DNA of 13,370 nt from Theristus sp. LFF4_11 (taxonomy: Eukaryota; Nematoda; Chromadorea; Monhysterida; Xyalidae). The stretch's first letter is position 1. The number at the start of each line of letters is the position of its first letter. The stretch spans positions 1-13,370 of the forward strand of contig JASANC010005852.1 in NCBI GenBank assembly GCA_030248135.1, read 5' to 3'. The position numbers and the translations under genes are program-made. The notes under the pieces were generated by a model. That model was given only the letters and a program-made list of their open reading frames with translations, did not search any database and had not been told where the DNA came from. This document shows positions 7,737 through 13,370 of the stretch, in pieces.

Positions 7737-8305
7737 GTAGCTTCTCGAAGTATTATTATGGGTCAGTTCAGAGGTAAACGTGGCCCTAACCGTAAGTACA
7801 ACATTGTTTCACTACTGACGTTAACAACTCGAATTTATAAACGTTGAATCCATTTGCAACGATTTTTTTCCAAGCGAATGTAATGGTGATGTGGGTAATA
7901 TTTTTTGGCTTAACAATTTACCAAGGGTTTTACAATTTATCAGATGCGTGTTTTTGAACACATTACGTTTTGAACAAATTATTGCGATTGTTCGATTCAT
8001 CACTGGAATATGTCTCTTTCGACTCTCGATTGTGTGATTGCTCAATGTTTTACGGGTCACACAAACAAACACGATACATAACGGACGAATCAATGATATG
8101 TTTATTTTTGTTGACATCAGAAATAAATTTCTGTGCTTTTTCATGATTACTACCTGTGTACAGATTGTACACTTTTATCGAGCACAATTTTCAATTGCTG
8201 TTTGTCTGTACTTTTTTGTGATAAATATTGTGTTTTTTTTCCGACAGAGCCGTTTTTCATTATGTCCATGTTGGTACTTGCGGTTGTCTTGTGTTATTAT
8301 TGTTC
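7737..8305 (+). CDS. Predicted N-terminus of a type II single-pass membrane protein; two short exons
   Basis: Exon 1 begins after GTGTTTACAG (AG 7735-7736) with a 21-nt leader. Its ATG at 7758 runs 11 codons to a strong donor, C|GTAAGT at 7792. Exon 2 begins after TTTTTTTTCCGACAG (AG 8246-8247) and ends at a strong donor, GTGAGT at 8306. The phases agree and give MGQFRGKRGPNQ followed by PFFIMSMLVLAVVLCYYC. A basic N-tail and one hydrophobic segment are typical of type II signal anchors, such as Golgi membrane proteins of the GOLM1/GOLM2 type or glycosyltransferases; the family is only a guess. The remaining exons are not certain. A phase-compatible acceptor at 8555 (TTTTCTCAG) would give a 31-residue hydrophobic ending at TGA 8650-8652, with AATAAA near 8807, but that T-rich sequence is weak. 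Otherwise the gene continues beyond the repeats and the lectin gene is nested in it. Confidence 0.42.
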
Positions 8306-8907
8306 GTGAGTTTTCGAACTCGATTCTATTTTCAATCATTATTTTTTCCATATTTTTCTTTCTTTCTCATGAACGATTTCCACATTGATATATCGTTTTG
8401 CGCCTGCGACCAACGTTTTGTCAACAAACTTCTGGGGTATATGACTCGTGTGTTATTTTTTCGTTGTCTTTTCATGTTGTTCACACATGTCTTCGGTATA
8501 CGATTACAAATCAAATTTGTACATTTTATCTTCGGCGAACAAGGGATTTTCTCAGGGTTGCCTTCCGTTTTTTGTGCGGTATTTTCGAACATTTCACGTT
8601 ATATCTTTTTTCGATACATCTACTCAAGTTGATTGTTGCCACCCATGTGTGAAACTAATTCGAATCTGAATTTGTCGTTTTCTTATTATCTCGACAACTT
8701 TAAAAAGCGACTGGTGAATTAAAAGTAAATCATACGATCACTTACTATTTTGCGAGTTCTTATCGAAGAAATGAATTCATAAATAACAACAACAACTCCA
8801 AGATAATAAATAAATTAGATCGAGCGTAGCAAATCAGCAGGAATGACGGAACACTGAAACCATATAAAGAAAACAAACTCAAAAAATCACATCACTATTG
8901 AAGGAGA
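8306..8907. other. T-rich intronic or intergenic stretch
   Basis: Strongly T-rich on plus to about 8640, giving several open frames full of Phe that are low-complexity artefacts. AATAAA-type signals lie at about 8807-8816 on plus. The only candidate coding piece is the phase-compatible stretch 8556-8652 described with the gene at 7758. This is also the 3' flank of the minus-strand lectin; no AATAAA for it was found. Confidence 0.5.
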
Positions 8908-9918
8908 TCAAACAATTTCACAAATGTATCCTTCGATCCAGTTCGTGTGGCAGACGTCATAGTACCACGCTGTAATTGTGAACTACTCGCAGTAAAGTTC
9001 AAAACAGCCAATGAGAAAACAAAACAGAATGAAGATTGAATTCTAACAAAAACTACATTCAAACTTTAAATTATAAGCAATCAGCTGATTGGTTGGTGAT
9101 CACGTGATGCGTGCAGGGCAGACTCCGACTCTACAGCAGTACCCGCACAGGAAGCACGCATCACGTGTGATCACCAACCGATCAGCTGAGAAGCCTATGC
9201 TTTAATACAGTTCCAGTGTAGCAGCGAACCTTCATTGCGAACGATGCCGCATGATTCAACTATCGGCGCTAACGACGGATTAATGGGCATCCACCGTTGA
9301 TACAGGAATCGCGTCTCGTGATCCCAGTACGGTAGCACCCGATGGCCGGGGTCGCGATGAAGGCCGAGCCAGTAGCGCTTGCCGTCTTCTGTAAGCAGTT
9401 TCAGTCAACACAAAACTCTACTCGTTTTTGAAAGTGCTCTGGGCGTATTTCTGATGACGCTTTTAAAAAATTGACATTTGTTCCTGTTGTTCCATAACGC
9501 AGTGCTTATACTGCTACAGGGTGGTCCAAAAGTACCTTACTTTTGAAACACCCTGTAGATCTCAGATGAATGTCACCATATGTTTCGGTTAACGTTCATT
9601 AAGTTTGTCCCGTCAATTATTAGATTGTATAAAGCAAATCGAATGTGAACGAAAACTACTCGCAAAGACGCGGATACTTTTGAAAATTCCAGAAGTTTCA
9701 CAGTGTGGCCGCAAAACACAAAAAAAGTGTATTACGCGGGAGTTTCTCGCGCAACGCCGCCCATTTCGCGTGCGTGTCCAGCACCGCGAGGCGTCCGGTC
9801 ATCGCTTCGCATTCCTCTTTCGCCTCGTACCAGCCGGCCCACGGTTTATCGACGATCTTGTAGCACCCGTACAACTTTGGGCAGATCTCGTTCACCAGCC
9901 AACCGTCGAACGGACAAG
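8908..9918 (-). CDS. C-type lectin domain protein, three 3' exons (5' end missing)
   Basis: Exons run 9918-9736, 9388-9230 (or 9209) and 8969-8908, all joined in phase 1. Exon 1 starts CPFDGWLVNE and carries GWYEAKEEC and GRLAVLD. Exon 2 has the family core YWLGL (usually WIGL) and ESCGIVRNE. The last exon has only 19 codons, WYYDVCHTNWIEGYICEIV, then TGA: the canonical W-x(2)-D-x-C ... ICE end of the fold. Together they give about 133 residues, a full long-form CTLD. Cysteines 36/130 and 107/120 fit the two conserved disulfides; the three N-terminal ones (1, 12, 18) fit a long-form pair plus one extra. The EPN/QPD sugar-specificity motif is absent (WMPINP instead) and WND is changed to WYYD, so Ca2+-dependent sugar binding is doubtful. 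Exon 1 opens at CAAAG|CT after a pyrimidine tract. The signal-peptide exon was not found; reading through upstream to 10018 gives no convincing one. Confidence 0.87.
9081..9189. repeat. Long imperfect inverted repeat (foldback) in lectin intron 2
   Basis: The arms 9081-9114 and 9154-9189 are complementary over 34 bases with one mismatch and one 2-base indel, separated by a 39-base loop. Each arm contains smaller palindromes: TCAGCTGA, TGATCA and CACGTG. AAGC flanks both sides (9075-9078 and 9191-9194), a possible but not quite adjacent target duplication. It lies wholly in the last lectin intron (8970-9229). Most likely a MITE or foldback element; a structured RNA element is the other reading. 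Confidence 0.8.
9514..9558. mobile_element. Minimal palindromic element with Tc1/mariner-like ends
   Basis: CTACAGGGTG...AAAAGTA and its inverted partner TACTTTTGAAACACCCTGTAG pair at 18 of 21 positions around a 3-base centre. Both ends read TA-CAGGGTG inward, so TA could be the target duplication, as in Tc1/mariner insertions; ends of the CAGGGTG(T)..AAAA kind are familiar from such elements. Nothing lies between the two ends, so this is a terminal-repeat remnant, sitting in lectin intron 1 (9389-9735). Confidence 0.6.
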
Positions 9919-10372
9919 CTTTGGTATGAGCACGATTGAGAAATTGTGAGAGTTGGTGTGAGGAAAATGGGAAAAGGGGCGCTAAGTGCAAAAATTGGAA
10001 AAAGGGTCTGAGTCTCAAGAGGTCCCTAAAGATTTTAACTTCTTAAATTCAGTGTGCTTCGGGTGTTTAAGTAATGGGCACACTTTACTACTTATGACCA
10101 CCCGTGGCTAACCAACCACACTGCAGGTATCCAGAATTCATCAGCGGTACACCATTAGAGGTTAGACCTCCTAACTAGCTCAGAGTTTGGGAGTAAGTCC
10201 TCGCATCTATCTAGTCGCATAAGATTAAAAAGATCAGCATTTTTTTTTAATTTTCAATGCAATGTGATTTTAGAACTTGGATATCACAGTACATACGTGA
10301 ATTGTCGCATGAAAACGGCTTGCTCTGTTTGAAAATGGGATGCAAAACGAAACACTTAAGACATGAACGTTT
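9919..10372. other. 5' flank of the visible lectin exons; no gene recognised
   Basis: The minus strand just upstream of the lectin exon is pyrimidine-rich, as expected of an intron end. Nothing further reads like an exon; the signal-peptide exon of the lectin was looked for and not found. A short A-box-like TAGCTCAG near 10177 has no matching B box. Confidence 0.5.
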
Positions 10373-10717
10373 ATGCAAGTTTATGAAAATTCAATTCAAT
10401 ATAACGTACAATTGTTCAGCGCGCAGAAGCCTTGTCCTTTGATGCCCGGTCCTAGCCCTGAGAAAATGGCATATGGACGTAATCATGCGGATGCGCGAGC
10501 GAGCGTCAGCGAGCGGACAGCGCATCACGCATTATATGAGCCGTTATCCTCTCGCGCGCGTTTTTCAAATTTGCTCGCTTCCTCCAGCGAGCATAGTATA
10601 AGCCACAAACTTGGTTCTGTGCACACGAAACGAACACCCAAAGTTGTGCTTGGAGCCGCGAAAAAATTTTTTTCCGACTACTTTTCATACGCTGTAGACA
10701 CGAAAAACCTATTCTGA
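10373..10717 (+). other. 114-codon open frame over a CpG-rich, repeat-like segment; not called a gene
   Basis: The frame from ATG 10373 is open to TGA 10715-10717. The core at 10480-10600 is unusually CG-rich for this region and carries runs such as GCGAGCGAGCGTCAGCGAGC and a perfect 8-bp hairpin, TGCTCGCT-TCCTCC-AGCGAGCA (10572-10593). The minus strand is also open for 60 codons here, and neither protein shows a domain. This composition is more typical of a dispersed repeat than of a host exon. It lies directly before the 173-bp array and might be part of the same element. Confidence 0.35.
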
Positions 10718-10770
10718 AAACAGTGTTACTTATTTTTCTATCTCTTTTTTTTCTGGTATGTAATCAACAT

Positions 10771-11265
10771 GTGTTCGCGCTTTCAGTTTTTACCTGCGAC
10801 ACGTTCACAGTCTAGCAAGAATGTTTCCTGGGGTAATTTCATCCGTAGATTTGGAAAAATGGGTTAATTTTTTGCCCCGACCACTTTTTTGGGTAAAAAT
10901 TTGGGCATTTTTGAAAGTTCGCAGCGTTTTCACCGGGTTTCAAGTGTTCGCCCTTTCAATTTTTAGCTGGGACACTTTCACAGTTGAAGAAAAATGTTTC
11001 CTAGGGTAATTTCATCCGTAGATTTGGAAAAATGAGTTAATTTTTTGCCCCGACCCCTTTTTGGGGTAAATATTGGGCTTTTTTGAAAGTTGGCAGGGTT
11101 GTCACCTGGTTTTAAGTGTTCGCCCTTTCAATTTTTAGCTGGGACACTTTCACAGTTGAACAAGAATTTTTCCTCGGGTAAATTCATCCGTAGATTTTGA
11201 AAATTTTGTTTATTTTTTGCCCGGGCATTTTTTGGGTCAAAATTGTGCATTTTTTGAAAACTAGC
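10771..11265. repeat. 173-bp tandem repeat, about 2.9 copies
   Basis: Units begin with GTGTTCGC at 10771, 10944 and 11116 (periods 173 and 172). Shared phrases are ATTTTTAGCTGGGACACTTT, TTCATCCGTAGATTT and TTTTTGCCC. The units differ at roughly one base in eight by eye, so the array is fairly recent. It breaks off in the third unit and is followed directly by the hairpin at 11274-11290. Confidence 0.9.
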
Positions 11266-11273
11266 AAATTGAC

Positions 11274-11290
11274 CCGTGCCTACGGCACGG
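11274..11290. repeat. GC-rich terminal hairpin CCGTGCC-TAC-GGCACGG
   Basis: A perfect 7-bp stem with a 3-base loop stands out in AT-rich DNA right after the 173-bp array, followed by TTAGCTGATAAATAC. Helitron-type elements end in a short GC-rich hairpin near a CTRR end (CTGA occurs 5 bases on), and Helentron-derived HINEs combine internal tandem repeats with such a hairpin. The resemblance is structural only. Confidence 0.5.
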
Positions 11291-11291
11291 T

Positions 11292-11689
11292 TAGCTGATA
11301 AATACAACTATTATTTTTGAGTTGGTTTTCCCTTTTGACCTTGCCCACGACGCGGACTCAAAATGCATTGCATTTTGATTTTGAGCTGCTTTAACCGACT
11401 GTTGTTTATTTACCATTGAAATGATCGCTCACTTTTAAAGCAATCGTATCCGTCGATGCTTCTACTTTTTTGAAAATCACAGCATTTTTTGTTGTTTAAG
11501 CCGTGTTTTTTGTCAAGCAACATGCTTTTGCTGATTTTATTGCTGTCGATTCAATCGTAACCTGATTTACTCACCATAACACTGATTACTGTGTGGTTTG
11601 GTTTTCGCTGTTTCAGCATCAATCAAAGCGACACATAAGAAATAACAGATATCTAACAATCATAACTGCACTGCCATTCAAAATATGAA
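11292..11689. other. Non-coding, AT-rich; no feature recognised
   Basis: No open frame above chance length, no RNA gene motif and no clear repeat unit were found between the hairpin and the degenerate repeat field. An isolated GC-richer patch at about 11337-11355 (TTTTGACCTTGCCCACGACG) has no visible meaning. Confidence 0.5.
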
Positions 11690-12060
11690 AAACAATCTTT
11701 TTAATCAGCAACAAACAACTGCCATTCCCTATTAAAGTATCAAAATCAATTCTCGCATTTATTAGTTTTTCAATGTCGCTTATTTGTCCGTTCATTCTTT
11801 GCTAATCAGTTGCATTCCACTGTCCTTCCCGTTTAAAGTATAAAAAAAACAATCTCCTTTGATCAGCAACAATTAACAGCCATTCCCGCTCAAAGTTTCA
11901 AAAATAAATCTTGTTTGGTTAGCTTTTCAATGTCGTCACATGTTGTTTAATCACCATTCCTGTTCAAAAAACAATGTCGTTTGATTAGCAGCAACAATTA
12001 ACTGATACCGGTTTAAGTTTTTGTTTCAGTTTAAGATACAGGTTTAAGAAAAGCAATCTG
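11690..12060. repeat. Old, degenerate tandem repeat field
   Basis: The phrases ATCAGCAACAA (about 11704, 11863 and a variant near 11985), GCCATTCC (about 11721, 11880 and a variant near 11952) and TTTCAATGTCG (about 11768 and 11926) recur with uneven spacing of about 120-160 bp. The copies have diverged strongly, so unit boundaries are uncertain. Confidence 0.55.
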
Positions 12061-12085
12061 CTTCAGTCAGCTGTCATTTCTGAAT

Positions 12086-12990
12086 AGGCAACACTTTTCT
12101 AAATACCCATTGGAAAGCGCCCGCTTTTGACTTGGTAATGTTTTTTTACCCGCTTACCCTAACCTAAGCCAGGCCTTTTAGAGTGTAAATGTCAAAAAGG
12201 CAACACTTCTGAACAATTGTTGCAAAACGCCAATTTTTGTCTTGATAAGTTGCTTCTTTTTCCCGCTTACTGTAACTTAAGCCAAGCCTTTTAAAGTTTA
12301 AATGACAAAAAATGCAAAACTTTTCTGAATATTCGCTGCAAAACGGCCACTTTTGTGTGGTATGTTTACTACTCTTACCTTTAACCCTACCCTTAGCCAA
12401 GGATTTTTGATAGAATGGAAATGACAAAACAGCAACATTTTACTGAATACCCGTAGCAAAGCTCACCTAAGCCAAGCCTTTTAAAGTTTAAATGACGAAA
12501 AATGCAAAAGTTTTCTGAATATTCGCTGCAAAACGGCCACTTTTGTGTGGTAGGTTTACTACTCTTACCGTTAACCCCAACCTTAGCCAAGGATTTTTGA
12601 TAGAATGAAAATGACAAAACAGCAACATTTTACTGAATACCCGTAGCAAAGCTCCCGCTTTTGTTTTGAATGTTTATTTCTTTTCCCCGCTTACCCTAAC
12701 CTAAGCCAGTTCTTTTTGATCGAGTGCAACAAAAAGCAACACGTTTCTGAGTACCCATTGTGTAAAACGGTCGCTTTTGTTTTGTTATGTAGCTTTTCTA
12801 TCCTAAGTGACGCATTTTCTATAATAAAAAAATGATGGAGAAAGCAACGATTTTCTACATTTTACTGAATACCGTAGCAAAGCTCCCGCTTTTGTTTCGA
12901 TTGTTTACTTCTTTTCCCCGCTTACCCTAACCTAAGCCAGTTCTTTTTGATCAAATGCAAAAAAGCAGCACATTTTACTGAATACCGTCG
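12086..12990. repeat. ~115-bp minisatellite, about 8 units, with a 190-bp duplicated block
   Basis: The phrase GCAACACTTTTCTGAATACC recurs at about 12087, 12199, 12312, 12431, 12502, 12621, 12735, 12843 and 12966, mostly 108-123 bp apart, alternating with CCGCTTACCCTAACCTAAGC and variants. One spacing is only 71 bp. The block 12281-12470 is repeated almost exactly at 12471-12660 (period 190). That is much closer than the other units, which points to a recent unequal exchange. Minus-strand open frames here are repeats of one another, not genes. Confidence 0.88.
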
Positions 12991-13260
12991 CCTACAATGG
13001 AGTCCTTGCAATTCTTACGATTGTCTAGCTTGTTGGTTGCCGCTCTTGCGCAGAAGGCATCATGATGACTAAAGTCATGTGGAATGACAATTTGAACTTT
13101 GCATTGTCATTAGATTAGAAAATGGAGTATTAGTATTCAGCTGATGATGACTTAAATGACATAAATAGCAAAATTGGCTCAAACTTGTAAATTTTAATAG
13201 CCAATCAACGTAGCGGAACGGACCTGACTTACTTACATACACAGTTACTATCTTAGTATT
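12991..13260. other. Non-coding spacer between minisatellite and microsatellite
   Basis: Unique-looking AT-rich sequence with no open frame above chance. It contains ATCATGATGACTAAAGTCATG near 13060, a short imperfect palindrome. Nothing else was seen. Confidence 0.5.

Positions 13261-13370
<110 letters not shown>

Noticed and set aside
8038..8632. Overlapping plus-strand frames rich in Phe, Ser and Val
   Set aside because: They come from T-rich sequence in three frames at once; only the 58-nt piece at 8248-8305 has both splice signals.
9195..9197. TAG as the true end of the lectin, truncated by the adjacent foldback
   Set aside because: The phase-matched terminal exon at 8969-8908 restores the last conserved cysteines, so an intact spliced gene is the better reading.
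10170..10250. Possible tRNA (TAGCTCAGAGTTTGGGAG)
   Set aside because: It resembles an A box, but there is no B box or T-arm at the right distance and no cloverleaf.
10220..10250. MLIFLILCD on the minus strand as a lectin signal-peptide exon
   Set aside because: It hits a stop after nine codons with no GT donor before it.
10821..11009. 62-codon plus-strand frame
   Set aside because: It lies inside the 173-bp tandem repeat and is not kept open in all units.
12140..12170. CCCTAACCTAAGCC as an interstitial telomere
   Set aside because: It occurs once per minisatellite unit and is never tandem, so it does not form a telomere repeat run.
12164..12617. Two similar minus-strand ORFs starting MSF.FYQKSLAK
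   Set aside because: They are translations of successive units of the ~115-bp minisatellite, so their likeness reflects the DNA repeat, not a gene family.

Overview
The window reads as nuclear DNA of an invertebrate (bilaterian) animal. It is AT-rich with small GC-richer exons, has GT..AG introns of roughly 110-460 bp with TTTTCAG/TTACAG-type 3' splice sites, encodes metazoan protein families (a Gremlin-type BMP antagonist and a C-type lectin), and carries several minisatellites plus a GATA microsatellite. I cannot fix the phylum. There is no sign of bacterial operons, CRISPR or phage.

Layout. 0-2 kb: a probable minus-strand gene for a very acidic protein (main exon 1948 down to about 1512). 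It may continue in a GC-rich exon at 126-1, across an intron that holds a ~115-bp tandem array (821-1298). 2-3.2 kb: A-rich DNA with short palindromes, then one or two candidate plus-strand 3' exons at 2927-3155. 3.2-6.5 kb: mostly non-coding, with two perfect TGACGTCA sites, a perfect 10-bp hairpin and a CpG-rich band at about 5.8-6.3 kb that may be the promoter region of the next gene. 6.5-7.6 kb: a two-exon Gremlin gene on the plus strand, the clearest gene here; its intron holds a reverse-strand tRNA-like element. 7.76-8.3 kb: two phase-matched short plus-strand exons predicting the N-terminus of a type II membrane protein, starting about 100 nt after the Gremlin stop. 8.9-9.9 kb: the last three exons of a C-type lectin gene on the minus strand, including a terminal exon with only 19 codons; each of its two introns holds a foldback or palindromic mobile-element fragment. 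10.0-13.37 kb: repeats. These are a 173-bp x 2.9 array ending in a GC-rich hairpin (Helentron/HINE-like layout), a degenerate A/T-rich repeat field, a ~115-bp array with a 190-bp duplication inside it, and an (ATAG)n microsatellite running off the edge.

How they fit together. Gremlin-family proteins are secreted antagonists of BMP ligands. The plus-strand gene behind it is close enough, with no AATAAA between them, to raise the question of co-transcription with spliced-leader trans-splicing. The lectin is an independent gene on the opposite strand, converging on the membrane-protein gene or nested in one of its introns. No new multi-gene system is evident. The most useful observations are the short exons recovered by reading-frame phase, the possible gremlin operon, and the mobile-element fragments inside the introns.
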